Below are positions 1 to 10,200 of a stretch of DNA of 64,000 bases, in pieces. Numbering within the stretch: position 1 is the stretch's first letter; the number at the start of each line of letters is the position of its first letter. Made by a program: the position numbers and the translations under genes. This DNA is from Rhizobiaceae bacterium (GTDB taxonomy: Bacteria; Pseudomonadota; Alphaproteobacteria; Rhizobiales; Rhizobiaceae). The DNA is taken from assembly GCA_029233925.1 (NCBI GenBank), contig JARGOX010000005.1, positions 295,606-359,605 of the forward strand. The letters run 5' to 3'. The notes beneath the pieces are model-generated. The model ran no database searches and was not told the origin of the DNA. It worked only from the letters and a program-made list of their open reading frames with translations.

Positions 1-2
1 TA

Positions 3-512
3 TCCTCCATCGGCATGTTCGAGCATGTCGGCAGTGTCAATTACGGGACCTATTTTTCAAAGGTCGAGCGTTTGCTGGAGCCCGGCGGGCTTTACATGCA
101 TCATGCGATTTCCCGTCGCGCCAAGCGCAGCAAGAAGGCATTTGGCAAAAAAAGCGCCGAACATCTGGCCCTGGTCAAATATATCTTCCCCGGTGGTGAG
201 TTGGACCACCTTGGCATGAGTATCGAAAATCTGGAGGGATACGGTTTTGAGGTTCACGATGTGGAAAATCTGCGTGAACATTACGGTCGGACCTGCCGTC
301 TTTGGGCCGAGCGTCTGCAGGCGCATCTCGATGAGGCGATCAGGGAGGTGGGCGCGCCAAAGGCGCGTTTATGGCTGCTTTACCTGACCGGCTGTGCGCT
401 GGCATTTGAGCGCGGAACGGTGCAGATCAACCAGACCCTGGCAAGCAAGCGCGTTCGCGGCCCAAGTGGTCTGCCGCCAACCCGTGACGATATTTACAGT
501 AAGCGTAAATGA
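3..512 (+). CDS. Cyclopropane-fatty-acyl-phospholipid synthase family, C-terminal part
   Basis: The 5' end lies outside the window; the frame is open from base 3 and ends at TGA 510-512, leaving about 169 residues. The visible part starts with the SIGMFEHVG motif of the SAM-dependent CFA synthase family and continues with FSKVERLLEPGG and LYMHHAI, the strands after the SAM-binding core, then the family's C-terminal helical region with YIFPGGELDHL. Known members methylenate the double bond of unsaturated phospholipid acyl chains at the membrane, using SAM. A related SAM methyltransferase with another lipid substrate cannot be excluded because the N-terminal lipid-binding part is missing. It converges with the acetyl-CoA synthetase gene and shares a terminator with it. 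Confidence 0.85.
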   Translation, partial: SSIGMFEHVGSVNYGTYFSKVERLLEPGGLYMHHAISRRAKRSKKAFGKKSAEHLALVKYIFPGGELDHLGMSIENLEGYGFEVHDVENLREHYGRTCRLWAERLQAHLDEAIREVGAPKARLWLLYLTGCALAFERGTVQINQTLASKRVRGPSGLPPTRDDIYSKRK

Positions 513-514
513 TC

Positions 515-536
515 AAGGGGGCAGCGTGCCCCCTTT
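515..536. terminator. Hairpin terminator between convergent genes
   Basis: A perfect 9-bp stem, AAGGGGGCA / TGCCCCCTT with a GCG loop, starts two bases after the CFA-synthase stop codon and ends about 35 bases before the acetyl-CoA synthetase stop on the other strand. The flanking T run is short, so it may serve either strand with moderate strength. Confidence 0.7.
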
Positions 537-570
537 CAAAATTCCAATAGATGAAAATCCCTGATGGATT

Positions 571-2520
571 CTATTTCTGATTTTGCCGGTTTTCGACCAG
601 ATCATCAACAACGCCGGGATCTGCCAGCGTTGATGTGTCACCAAGCGCGGCGAAGTCATCCTCGGCAATTTTACGCAGGATGCGACGCATGATCTTGCCG
701 GATCGGGTTTTCGGTAAACCGGGCGCAAACTGGATTTTGTCCGGTGAGGCGATCGGGCCGATTTCCTCCCGCACATGGGCGACCAGTTCCTTGCGCAACT
801 CGTCACTGCCTTCCAGACCGGCCATCAGGGTCACATAGCAGTAGATGCCCTGGCCCTTGATGTCATGCGGATAGCCGACGACAGCTGCCTCGGACACGGC
901 GGGATGCGATACCAGCGCCGATTCCACTTCTGCAGTGCCCATGCGGTGTCCGGACACATTGATGACATCGTCGACACGGCCGGTGATCCAGTAATATCCG
1001 TCTTCATCACGGCGACATCCGTCACCGGTGAAATATTTTCCCTTGTAGTTTGAAAAATAGGTCTGGATGAACCGCTCATGGTCGCCATAGACCGTTCGCA
1101 TCTGACCTGGCCAGGAGTCGACGATGCACAGATTGCCTTCGGCGGCACCTTCCAGAACAATGCCTTCGGCATCGACAAGCTGCGGCTGAACGCCGAAAAA
1201 CGGCCGCGTCGCCGAGCCTGCCTTGAGGTTCGTTGCGCCCGGCAACGGGGAGATCATGATCCCGCCGGTTTCGGTTTGCCACCAGGTATCGACAATCGGG
1301 CACCGCCCTTCACCGACGATATTATAGTACCATTCCCAGGCTTCCGGGTTGATCGGTTCCCCGACTGTCCCAAGGGTTCTGAGTGAAGCGCGCGATGTGT
1401 CGGTGACATGTTTGTCGCCGACGCCCATCAGCGCCCGGATGGCCGTTGGCGCCGTATAGAAGATATTGACTTCATGTTTGTCGACAACCTGCCAGAAGCG
1501 TCCTGCATCGGGGTAATTGGGAACGCCTTCGAACATCAAAGTTGTCGCACCATTGGCGAGCGGCCCATAGACAATATAGGAATGGCCGGTCACCCAGCCG
1601 ACATCAGCCGTACACCAGTAGATGTCGCCGGGATGGTAATCGAAGACATATTCGTGGGTCATGGCGGCATAAACGAGATAGCCGCCGGTCGTGTGCAATA
1701 CGCCTTTCGGTTTTCCTGTCGATCCGGACGTGTAGAGAATGAACAGCGGGTCTTCGGCGTTCATTTTTTCCGGGGGACAGTCCGGCTTTGCGCCCTGAAC
1801 GGCCTCGTGATACCAGATATCCCTGTCTTCGACCCAGTCGATCTTGCCACCGGTGCGGCGCACAACCAGAACGTCGTTGACGGTGACGCCATCTTTTTTG
1901 GCAATGTCCACAGCGCGGTCGGTATTTGCCTTCAGGGGAATTTTCTTGCCACCGCGAAGACCTTCATCGGCCGTAATGATGAAGGTCGATTCACATCCGA
2001 CAATGCGCCCGGCCAGCGCATCGGGTGAAAAGCCGCCAAAAACGATGGAATGAATGGCGCCGATGCGCGCGCATGCAAGCATTGCATAGGCTGCTTCAAC
2101 AATCATCGGCATGTAGATTGTGACACGGTCACCTTTTTTCACGCCCTGCTTCTTCATCACATTGGAGAGACGGCAGACCTGATCATAGAGTTCGTTATAG
2201 GTGACTTTCTTGTCATCATAGGGATTGTCACCCTCCCAGATGATGGCCACCTGGTCGCCGCGTTTCTTCAGATGGCGGTCAATGCAATTATAGGCAACAT
2301 TGGTGATGCCGTCCTCAAACCATTTGATTGATACATCGCCGGAAAAGGAGGTGTTCTTGACCTTGGTATAGGGTTTGAACCAGTCTATGCGCTTGCCGTG
2401 TTTGTTCCAGAACTTGTCCGGGTTCTTTATGCTCTGCTCATACCAGTCGAGATAGGTATCATTGTCGATCAGCGCGCGTTTTTTTGCAGCCTTGAGCACC
2501 TTGTGGGTTTTTGAGAACAT
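571..2520 (-). CDS. acs: Acetyl-CoA synthetase (AMP-forming)
   Basis: This cytoplasmic enzyme activates acetate to acetyl-CoA through acetyl-AMP. It has 649 residues, close to the 652 of E. coli Acs. Visible motifs are the adenylation P-loop [11 protein letters not shown], the [10 protein letters not shown] substrate region, [20 protein letters not shown], the hinge region, and the C-terminal [14 protein letters not shown]. By my count the GK lysine is residue 609, the position acetylated in Salmonella Acs. I start at ATG 2520 rather than an upstream ATG because AAGGAGGAACGC directly precedes it. The Pat-type acetyltransferase and HDAC-like deacetylase at 19-23 kb are plausible regulators of this lysine. 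The gene is divergent from trcR. Confidence 0.97.
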   Translation of the reverse strand: MFSKTHKVLKAAKKRALIDNDTYLDWYEQSIKNPDKFWNKHGKRIDWFKPYTKVKNTSFSGDVSIKWFEDGITNVAYNCIDRHLKKRGDQVAIIWEGDNPYDDKKVTYNELYDQVCRLSNVMKKQGVKKGDRVTIYMPMIVEAAYAMLACARIGAIHSIVFGGFSPDALAGRIVGCESTFIITADEGLRGGKKIPLKANTDRAVDIAKKDGVTVNDVLVVRRTGGKIDWVEDRDIWYHEAVQGAKPDCPPEKMNAEDPLFILYTSGSTGKPKGVLHTTGGYLVYAAMTHEYVFDYHPGDIYWCTADVGWVTGHSYIVYGPLANGATTLMFEGVPNYPDAGRFWQVVDKHEVNIFYTAPTAIRALMGVGDKHVTDTSRASLRTLGTVGEPINPEAWEWYYNIVGEGRCPIVDTWWQTETGGIMISPLPGATNLKAGSATRPFFGVQPQLVDAEGIVLEGAAEGNLCIVDSWPGQMRTVYGDHERFIQTYFSNYKGKYFTGDGCRRDEDGYYWITGRVDDVINVSGHRMGTAEVESALVSHPAVSEAAVVGYPHDIKGQGIYCYVTLMAGLEGSDELRKELVAHVREEIGPIASPDKIQFAPGLPKTRSGKIMRRILRKIAEDDFAALGDTSTLADPGVVDDLVENRQNQK

Positions 2521-2751
2521 GCGTTCCTCCTTCGCTTGCAATCGTACATCTGCCATTGCGGGCAATGTGTTGGCCCCTTAATAGCAGGTGTATTTGTCAG
2601 GGCAATTAGACAATGGGCTGTTATTTGGCTTGATGGTTACTTTGATTGCAATTCTTTTCAAACGGCGTTATAGAAACGGCATATTTCCCGGAAAACATGA
2701 AAATACCCATTGCCTGCCAGACCGGAGCGGGCGGACAGGAGAAGTTTATCC

Positions 2752-3450
2752 ATGACTCAACAATTGCTTATGCCGAAAGCAACCGCTGTCTGGCTTGTTG
2801 ATAATACGGCTCTGACATTTGATCAGATTGCACAATTCTGCCAATTGCATGTGCTTGAGGTCAAGGCGATTGCTGATGGAGAATCGGCGCAGGGTATCAA
2901 GGGCCTTGATCCCATTCAAACCGGCCAGCTGGCGCGCGATGAAATCGCCAGGGCAGAGGGCGATTCGTCGCACAAGTTGAAAATGTCGACCCCCAAGGTG
3001 CATGTGCCGGAATTGAAGCGCAGAGGACCGCGCTATACGCCGGTATCCAAGCGGCAGGACAGGCCCAATGCCATTTTGTGGCTGGTGCGCAACCATCCGG
3101 AGTTGCGTGATGCACAGATTTCGCGGCTTGTCGGCACCACCAAATCAACGATTGCACAGATTCGTGACCGCACCCACTGGAATTCCGCCAATCTGACGCC
3201 GCTTGATCCGGTCACGCTGGGACTATGCACGCAGATTCACCTTGATATCGAGGTTGAAAAGGCTGGCAAGGATCGTCCTGACCAGGTTGTCGTGCGTGAA
3301 GACAGCACGTTGCTTCCGGCGCGTGAAACCGAGACATTCTCATTCGATACGACCATGCCATCAAAGAAGAAGGAAGATGTCATCGATGCCGATGCCGTTT
3401 TCGCCAAGCTGAATTCGCTGAAGAAGAATTCACAAGACGACGCAGAATAG
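2752..3450 (+). CDS. trcR: Cell-cycle transcriptional regulator TrcR family (DUF1013)
   Basis: The product has 232 residues and the typical opening of DUF1013/TrcR proteins (MPKATAVWLVDNTALTF, DQIAQFCQLH, VKAIADGE), followed by the second conserved block RQDRPNAILWLVRNHPEL and RLVGTTKSTI, which looks like a second helix-turn-helix with IRDRTHW. The family is nearly confined to Alphaproteobacteria and is annotated as a cell-cycle transcription regulator; its targets here are unknown. The C-terminal 60 residues are charged and probably disordered (PSKKKEDVIDADAVF). The start at ATG 2752 is preceded by GGACAGGAGAAG. It is monocistronic, ended by a strong terminator. Confidence 0.9.
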   Translation: MTQQLLMPKATAVWLVDNTALTFDQIAQFCQLHVLEVKAIADGESAQGIKGLDPIQTGQLARDEIARAEGDSSHKLKMSTPKVHVPELKRRGPRYTPVSKRQDRPNAILWLVRNHPELRDAQISRLVGTTKSTIAQIRDRTHWNSANLTPLDPVTLGLCTQIHLDIEVEKAGKDRPDQVVVREDSTLLPARETETFSFDTTMPSKKKEDVIDADAVFAKLNSLKKNSQDDAE

Positions 3451-3470
3451 GCTTTGCATATTCTACAATG

Positions 3471-3511
3471 AAAAAACCGCGCTATCGCAGGATGGCGCGG
3501 TTTTTCTTTTT
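3471..3511 (+). terminator. Rho-independent terminator of trcR
   Basis: The stem AAAAACCGCGC / GCGCGGTTTTT encloses a 12-base loop and runs into a T-rich tract (TTTTTCTTTTT), about 20 bases after the trcR stop. The A run on the 5' arm could let it act on the other strand as well. Confidence 0.9.
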
Positions 3512-3760
3512 AAGTGCCTATCCATTTAATGTCATTAAACCTTTGATGTTGCAACCTATCCTTGATTTGTTTTTAAGATCCGCGTTGTAAAAATTGCACG
3601 TTCTGGCAGCGTCTTGACATAGGTCACCAATAGCCATTTGCATGATTTTGCAATATATTTAGATGCCCTCTATTTTTATTGTGTTGCGGCTTTTTACAAT
3701 TTTTGGTTACATAATACTATTGCGTTTTGATTTACTGCGATTCTTTACGTTGTTGGGGGT
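3512..3760. other. AT-rich intergenic region upstream of the RDD gene
   Basis: With the terminator, the gap between trcR and the RDD gene is about 310 bases. After the terminator it is clearly more AT-rich than its surroundings and has no convincing ORF or RNA structure. It presumably carries the promoter of the RDD gene. Confidence 0.5.
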
Positions 3761-4651
3761 ATGATGGTTGAACAACGTTTTTTCTGGCGTAGAGCGGTTG
3801 CATTTATAATTGATCTGCTGCTTTTGGGGCTGATTGTCACTGTGTTTGCTGCTTTGCTGAACATATTTGCGGGTACAAATATAGTTGCACCTGGTTTGAT
3901 AAAATCCAGTCGTTGTGTTGAGGCGGAACATTTTTCTGCAGAAAAAATGAACACGTTTTTTCCTCTTGTCGAGAATTCAGAACATTTTCAGCGTCAGTGC
4001 GAGATAACGCATTTTTTCGTCACATCCTATCGGGTTGCTGTCGTTGGAATGATCGTTAAGAATGGGGATTCCAGTTTTTCGCGACACGTCAGTTATGGCG
4101 TGGACCCTGCGGGCAATCCAACGCGTATTTTTGATCTGGGGAACTTTATTTACTTCTTTGCTCCTTTTCTCTTTGCTTATGGACTCTACCGTAGAAAAGC
4201 GACCTGGGGTAAGTCTTTGATGTCTGTTTGTGTCGTTGACGAACGCAAGAATGCGCCTACTTTCAAGAATGCACTGACACGTGAAGGAGTGAAGTTTGCA
4301 CCACTGATTTTGTTCAGCCTGTATAATATTTATATGCAGCTTGCCGTTCAAAGCGACGCTGCGACAAGCGATGCGGTTGTTGAGCAGTTGGTGGATATGT
4401 TGCGCACTTTATTGGGTACATCACAACAAAATACGTGGATACTGATTGCTGCTTCAGTGGTATTTGGTGTCGTGGCTCTTTGGTTCTATTTTGGCTCATT
4501 TATTCGTTGGAATGGACAAGCCTATTGGGACCGCCTAACGGGTTTATATGTTATGCGCAAAGATCAGCCATTCCCTCAACAGACTGGTGCTACCGCGGTC
4601 AACCTGTCTGATCAAAACCCTTCATCGGAAGAGGTTGAAGCTGATAAATGA
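3761..4651 (+). CDS. RDD family membrane protein
   Basis: The product has 296 residues. The N-terminus FFWRRAVAFIIDLLLLGLI carries the Arg...Asp arrangement of the RDD domain in a first membrane helix (about 13-35). Further hydrophobic segments lie near 125-145, 175-190 and 225-245, and TWGKSLMSVCVVDERK after the second helix matches the family's second signature. The roughly 75-residue loop between helices 1 and 2, with two cysteines (RCVEAEH, RQCEITH), is longer than in minimal RDD proteins. RDD proteins are poorly characterised; some are Na+/H+ antiporters, others assist lipid or protein export. Base composition is AT-richer than neighbouring genes. ATG 3764 is an alternative start. Confidence 0.75.
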   Translation: MMVEQRFFWRRAVAFIIDLLLLGLIVTVFAALLNIFAGTNIVAPGLIKSSRCVEAEHFSAEKMNTFFPLVENSEHFQRQCEITHFFVTSYRVAVVGMIVKNGDSSFSRHVSYGVDPAGNPTRIFDLGNFIYFFAPFLFAYGLYRRKATWGKSLMSVCVVDERKNAPTFKNALTREGVKFAPLILFSLYNIYMQLAVQSDAATSDAVVEQLVDMLRTLLGTSQQNTWILIAASVVFGVVALWFYFGSFIRWNGQAYWDRLTGLYVMRKDQPFPQQTGATAVNLSDQNPSSEEVEADK

Positions 4652-4820
4652 CTTGCTCCTTCAGGCATCGCATCAGATGAGTGGTACGTTGGTGCAGCAT
4701 ATTTAAATTTCGGGCCAAACCGGGGTGTTTTCAATCAGATAGTTATGCTGCCACGTGGTTGACGGAGTATTGCCTGTTAAATGTCCTTGACTCTGAAACC
4801 TGTTTTTGGAATCTATATCG

Positions 4821-4835
4821 GAACAAAAAGGGAAC
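4821..4835 (+). promoter_or_regulatory. LexA (SOS) box GAAC-N7-GAAC
   Basis: GAAC at 4821 and GAAC at 4832 are separated by exactly seven bases, the direct-repeat operator bound by alphaproteobacterial LexA. It ends 10 bases before the imuA ATG, so LexA here would block transcription of imuA-imuB-dnaE2. A TTGACT sequence at 4787-4792 could be the -35 element. Confidence 0.85.
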
Positions 4836-4845
4836 ATACAGGCAA

Positions 4846-5694
4846 ATGCAAGGTAATAATGCGCATCGGCAAATGGAAGCATTGCAGGAAGCTGTCGCGA
4901 AGGTTGACGGACGCCATGCTTCCTTTGCGCGGCGCGCCCGATCGCGCGGGCACAATGATGGCAGCATTGTTGATTTTGACATTGCTGCCATAGACGGTGT
5001 TTTTAAAGGCGGTTTTCCGGCTTTTGCCCTGCATGAGGTGCGCTGTTCGCTGACCCGTGACATTGGTGCGGCGACGGGATTTCTGGCGGGCCTTCTGGCC
5101 GGATGCATGCAGCAGCGACAGGGCCGGATTGTCTGGATCTGCGATCCGGCCTGCCGTTTGGATGGTGGGCAGCTTTTCCCTGCCGGGCTTGCCATGTTCG
5201 GGCTTGATCCGGCGCGCCTTGTCGTGGTGCAGCCGGTCGATTTGAAAGCCGCTCTGTGGGCCAGTGACGAGGCGGCAAAATGCCAGGAACTTGCGGGGGT
5301 TATCTTCCAGGTGAAGGGCAATCCACGCAACTTTGACATGACGGCGACACGACGCCTGATGCTCAAGGCACAACAAAACGGGCAATTCATCGCCATTCTG
5401 CGGCAGGGTGGTGAGGAGGAGGCCAATGCGGCGGCAACACGCTGGCATGTGCGTGCACAGCCATCCATGGTCGATCCGGATATTCAAAGGGGCATCGGGC
5501 TTTTGCAGCTGAACCTTGTCCTTGAACGCAACCGCCATGGTCAAACGGGGCACTGGACCATTGCATGGAACCAGAAAACACACGGTTTTGAACATGCCCC
5601 AACGCATTATGTCGATCGCCCTGCCCTGTCTTCCGACCGATCGGATGGCGCGCCGCAAATGGGGCAAGTCATGGCGTTTGAACGGGCGTCCTGA
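4846..5694 (+). CDS. imuA: ImuA, SOS mutagenesis protein of the RecA/SulA type
   Basis: The product has 282 residues and a degenerate RecA-like fold: AFALHEVRCSLTRDIGAATGFLAGLLAGCM, GRIVWICDPACRLDGGQLFPAGLAMFGLDPARL and a helper region QPVDLKAALWASDEAAKC. It takes part in the ImuA-ImuB-DnaE2 translesion complex that causes DNA-damage-induced mutation. The frame is open well upstream, but ATG 4846 is preferred because the LexA box lies directly upstream of it. The gene overlaps imuB by about 100 bases, consistent with translational coupling. Confidence 0.88.
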   Translation: MQGNNAHRQMEALQEAVAKVDGRHASFARRARSRGHNDGSIVDFDIAAIDGVFKGGFPAFALHEVRCSLTRDIGAATGFLAGLLAGCMQQRQGRIVWICDPACRLDGGQLFPAGLAMFGLDPARLVVVQPVDLKAALWASDEAAKCQELAGVIFQVKGNPRNFDMTATRRLMLKAQQNGQFIAILRQGGEEEANAAATRWHVRAQPSMVDPDIQRGIGLLQLNLVLERNRHGQTGHWTIAWNQKTHGFEHAPTHYVDRPALSSDRSDGAPQMGQVMAFERAS

Positions 5695-7219
5695 CGCACC
5701 GCCCATTGTTGCCATTGCAAAGGTCAAGAATGCCATGCGGCTTGTCGCGGTGGATGCATGCGGCCGTGAAGCAGGTCTGCGCATGGACCAGACATTGAGC
5801 GATGCGCGGGCTCTGTTTCCGGATCTGGATGTTTTTGATCACGATCCGGCGGCGGACGCTGTTTTGCTATCGGCCATTGCCGCCTGGTGTGATCGCTATA
5901 CGCCGCTGGTGGCGCTGGACCGGTCTTGCCAGAGCGATGGCAGTGCTGCTGCGGTCCATTGCGCGGGGCTTTTGCTGGACATTACCGGCTGCTCACATCT
6001 TTTTGGCGGCGAGGAAGCCATGCTGCTTGACGTGGTTGGCAGATTGCGGGCTGCCGGCCTGATGGCCAGCGCTGCCATTGCCGACACGCCGGGCGCGGCC
6101 TGGGCATTTGCCCGTTACAGCGACCGGCAGATCATCACGTCCGGCGATCACCAAAGGCAATTGCTGGACCTGCCTCTGATCAGCCTGCGCCTTGATCTGC
6201 CGATGCTTGATATGCTCAAGAAACTCGGATTGCGCACCATAGGCTGCATTGCCGACTTGCCGCGTGCGCCTCTTGCCGCGCGTTTTGGCAATGGCCTTCT
6301 GCAGCGCCTTGACCAGGCGCTGGGGCGGCAGGAAGAGGCGATTTCCCCGCGTCTGCCGGTCCCCGAACTGTCTTCGGAGCGGGTTTTTGCCGAACCGATC
6401 ATTCTGCAGGATGATATCGAGCGAACGGTGGGGCAGTTGGCTGGCCATCTCAGGCAGCGCTTCGACGAACGCCAGCTTGGCGCGCGCGCATTGGAACTGA
6501 AACTGTTTCGTGTGGATGGCCATGTGGCGTGCGTGCGGGTGCGGGCGGCAAGCCCGGTCTACAGTATTGATCGCATCGTCATGCTGTTTCGCGAACGCAT
6601 AGCCGGATTCCATGATGATCTGGAAGCAGGCTTCGGGTTTGACCTTGTGCGGCTGAATGTCCTGGAAAGCGAGGCGCGGCAAAGCGAACAGGGTGAAATG
6701 ACCGGCGGCTCGATGCGCGGCGAGGGTTTCAGCAACCTTGTCGACAAGCTGGGCGCGCGCCTTGGTACAGACCGGGTGCAGCGTTTTGTGGCCGCCGGCA
6801 CCCATATTCCCGAGCGCAGCTTCGGGCTTTTGCCGGAAGCCTCCTGCGGTCAGAAAGATGCGGGTGCGCAGGCGGTTTTATGGCGTCAGGACAATCACGG
6901 CCATGAGGGCGATGGGCCAGCCGTTTTGACCCGTCCTGTCATCCTGTTTGAACGGCCCGAACAGGTTGAGGCAATTGCCGAGGTGCCCGATGGCCCCCCC
7001 GTCCGGTTCCGCTGGCGGCGCACGCTCTACAGGATTGAGCGCTCGGAAGGCCCCGAACGCATTGCCTGTGAATGGTGGCGCGATGGGCGCGGTGGTTATA
7101 GCCGCGACTATTTTCGTGTCGAGGATGATCAGGGTTATCGTTTCTGGATGTTTCGTCTGGGATTGTTCGAGCGCGAGACCGGCAATCCGAAATGGTTCAT
7201 GCACGGAATTTTTGCATGA
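5594..7219 (+). CDS. imuB: ImuB, catalytically inactive Y-family polymerase homologue
   Basis: The product has 541 residues with Y-family layout: N-terminal polymerase-like domain (about 1-170), the thumb/HhH region with LDMLKKLGLRTIGCIADLPRAPLAARFG, and a little-finger-like region. The catalytic SxDE motif is replaced: where Y-family enzymes have IDEAxLDIT this protein has CAGLLLDIT, so the two acidic residues are absent, as expected for ImuB, which acts as a clamp-binding hub recruiting DnaE2. The C-terminus (FRVEDDQGYRFWMFRLGLF, WFMHGIFA) is typical of ImuB. ATG 5594 is chosen because family homology starts there; ATG 5609 is an alternative. The stop overlaps the dnaE2 start. Confidence 0.9.
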   Translation: MPQRIMSIALPCLPTDRMARRKWGKSWRLNGRPDAPPIVAIAKVKNAMRLVAVDACGREAGLRMDQTLSDARALFPDLDVFDHDPAADAVLLSAIAAWCDRYTPLVALDRSCQSDGSAAAVHCAGLLLDITGCSHLFGGEEAMLLDVVGRLRAAGLMASAAIADTPGAAWAFARYSDRQIITSGDHQRQLLDLPLISLRLDLPMLDMLKKLGLRTIGCIADLPRAPLAARFGNGLLQRLDQALGRQEEAISPRLPVPELSSERVFAEPIILQDDIERTVGQLAGHLRQRFDERQLGARALELKLFRVDGHVACVRVRAASPVYSIDRIVMLFRERIAGFHDDLEAGFGFDLVRLNVLESEARQSEQGEMTGGSMRGEGFSNLVDKLGARLGTDRVQRFVAAGTHIPERSFGLLPEASCGQKDAGAQAVLWRQDNHGHEGDGPAVLTRPVILFERPEQVEAIAEVPDGPPVRFRWRRTLYRIERSEGPERIACEWWRDGRGGYSRDYFRVEDDQGYRFWMFRLGLFERETGNPKWFMHGIFA

Positions 7220-10200
7220 GCGAGCGCATTTCGGGTGCCGATTATGTCGAGCTTGCCGTCACGACGAATTTTTCCTTTCTGCGCGGCGCGTCGCATCCGG
7301 AGGAAATGGTTGTCGAGGCAGCCCGTCTTGGCCTGGCCGGGTTGAGTGTGACCGACCGCAATTCCCTTGCCGGCGTCGTCAGGGCCCATATGGCTGCAAA
7401 GGAGGCCGGGCTTGCCTTTGCACCGGGATGCCGCCTGGTCTTTGCCGATGGCACACCGGACATTCTTGTATGGCTGCAGGACCGGGACGCCTATGGCCGT
7501 CTGTGTGAATTGTTGACCATCGGCAAGCGCCGGGCGCCAAAGGGAGAATGCCACCTTGCGCTGGATGATCTGCTGGCCCATGGCGATGGTCTGATCATGG
7601 CTATTGTACCACCCATGGCGCTGCCCCTTTGTGCCCCCGATTGTCTGCAGGTTCTGGCAACGCGCTTTGCCGGGAATGTCTATCTTGCCGCTGCCTGGCG
7701 TTATGACGCCTTTGATCAGCGGCGCCTAGTGTCCCTGGCCCGTCTTGCCCGGGACCATCATCTGCCGCTTCTGGCCATCGGGGATGTTCTTTACCACGGA
7801 CCGCAACGGCGTTTTCTGCAGGATGTGGTGACCTGTATCCGCGAACATCTGACCATTCGCTCCGCCGGCAGGCAGCTTGAACCCAATGCCGAGCGCCATC
7901 TGCGCAATGCTATGCAAATGCAACGCCTGTTCAGGGATCATGAATATGCCATTGCCGAATCCGTCAAACTCTTTCGTCGGCTTTGTTTTTCCCTTGATGA
8001 GCTGAAATATCAATATCCCGAGGAGCCGACGGGGAGCAAGGCACCACCGCAAGAGACGCTTACACGGCTGACCCATGAAGGATTGCGCAGGCGTTATCCG
8101 GATGGTCCGCCGCAAAAGGTCATTGCTTCCATCCATCATGAACTGGAGCTGATCCGCAAGCTGGACTATGCGCCGTATTTTCTGACGGTTTATGACATTG
8201 TGCGGTTTGCCCGCGCAAAGGGCATCCTGTGCCAGGGGCGTGGTTCGGCAGCCAATTCAGCGGTTTGCTATTGTCTCGGCGTCACCGAGGTGGATCCGGG
8301 AAAGGTTGATCTGTTGTTTGAACGGTTCATTTCCGAAGAGCGCAATGAGCCGCCGGATATCGATGTTGATTTCGAACACGAAAGACGCGAAGAGGTCATC
8401 CAGTATATCTATGCAAAATACGGGCGGGAACGGGCCGGGCTGGCGGCAACGGTCATTACCTATCGCGGACGCTCTGCCCTGCGCGAAGTGGGCAAGGTCT
8501 TTGAACTGTCCGATGACGTGATTTCCGCCATTTCCGGTACGCGCTGGGGGCATTCCTCTTCCGGACTGGATGAGGAGGATGCGCGCCGCGCCGGGCTTGA
8601 TCCGCATGACAGGCACCTGATGCAGATTCTTGACATGGCGACGCAGATCATCGGTTTTCCGCGTCATCTCTCGCAGCATGTCGGCGGTTTCATCATCACC
8701 CGGGATCGGTTGAGTTCGGTGGTTCCGATTGAAAATGCAGCCATGGATGATCGCACAATTGTCGAATGGGACAAGGATGATCTGGAAAGTCTCGGTATTC
8801 TCAAGATCGACATATTGGCCCTTGGCATGCTCAGTTGCATCCGCAAGGCGTTTGAATTTCTGGACCGGCATTACGACCGCCGGGAGAGCCTGTCTTCGCT
8901 GCCCGATGATGCGGATGTCTACGACATGATTTGCCGCGCTGACACGATCGGCGTTTTCCAGATTGAAAGCCGGGCGCAGATGTCGATGCTGCCGCGCCTG
9001 AAGCCGCGCTGCTATTATGATCTTGTCATCGAGGTGGCGATTGTCAGGCCGGGCCCTATCCAGGGTGACATGGTGCACCCCTATTTGCGGCGCAGGCAGG
9101 GAAAGGAGCCCGTGTCCTATCCCAAGGAAGAACTGAAGCACGTTTTGGCAAAAACGCTTGGCGTGCCGCTGTTTCAGGAACAGGCGATGAATATCGCCAT
9201 TGTCGCGGCCAACTTCGAGCCGGGCGAAGCCGACAAGTTACGCCGGGCAATGGCGACATTTCGCCGGGTCGGCACCATTCATTCCTTCCGCATGAAAATG
9301 GTTGAGGGCATGGTGGCCAATGGCTATGAACGCGATTTTGCCGAACATTGTTTCAGCCAGATCGAGGGATTTGGCGAATATGGTTTTCCCGAAAGCCATG
9401 CCGCCAGCTTTGCCCTGCTGGTTTATGTTTCCTGCTGGCTGAAATGCCATTATCCCGATGTGTTCTGCGCGGCCATCCTGAATTCCCAACCGATGGGCTT
9501 CTATGCGCCTGCCCAGCTTGTGCGGGACGCGCGTGAACATGGTGTCGAAATGCGTCCCGTCGATATCAATCAATCTGATTGGCTGTCGGCGCTGGAAACA
9601 AGGGACACGCAGGCCGGTCGGCCAGCCATCGCATCGCGCCATGGCAGCATGGAAAAAATCATGAAAAACACCCATGCGGTGCGGCTGGGCCTGCACCGGA
9701 TCAAGGGTTTTGGAAAGGACAATGCAGAGCAATTGACGCAACACAGGGGTGCTGGCTATGACAGCGTTCGCGATCTGTGGATGCGTTCAGGTCTGTCACG
9801 CCGCGCCATGGAACTTCTGGCAGATGCCGACGCCTTTTCATCAATCGGCCTTGCTCGCCGCGATGCACTTTGGGCCGTGCGCGCGCTTGATCCGCTGGGT
9901 GCTGCAGAACGGTTGCCGCTTTTTGCGCTTGCCGGTCCCGGCGCCCTGCAAAGGGAAGCGGAGGTCAGCCTGCCACCCATGCCGCTGGGCGAACAGGTGA
10001 TCAATGATTACCGCAGCCTGTCCTTTTCACTCAAGGCGCATCCGGTTTCCTTTGTGCGACAGCAATTGAAGCAGGCCGGATACCGGCAGAATGCCGATCT
10101 GCAGGATATCAGATCGGATCGTTTTGTCAGCGTGGCGGGCCTGGTGCTGGTGCGCCAGCGGCCCGGCACGGCAAAAGGCGTTGTGTTTGAAACCATCGAG

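Noticed and set aside
5993..6805. Open frame opposite imuB (270 codons)
   Set aside because: The plus strand carries clear Y-family motifs; the antisense protein is basic and shows no motif.
8257..9141. Open frame opposite dnaE2 (294 codons)
   Set aside because: The plus strand has catalytic polymerase motifs over the same bases.
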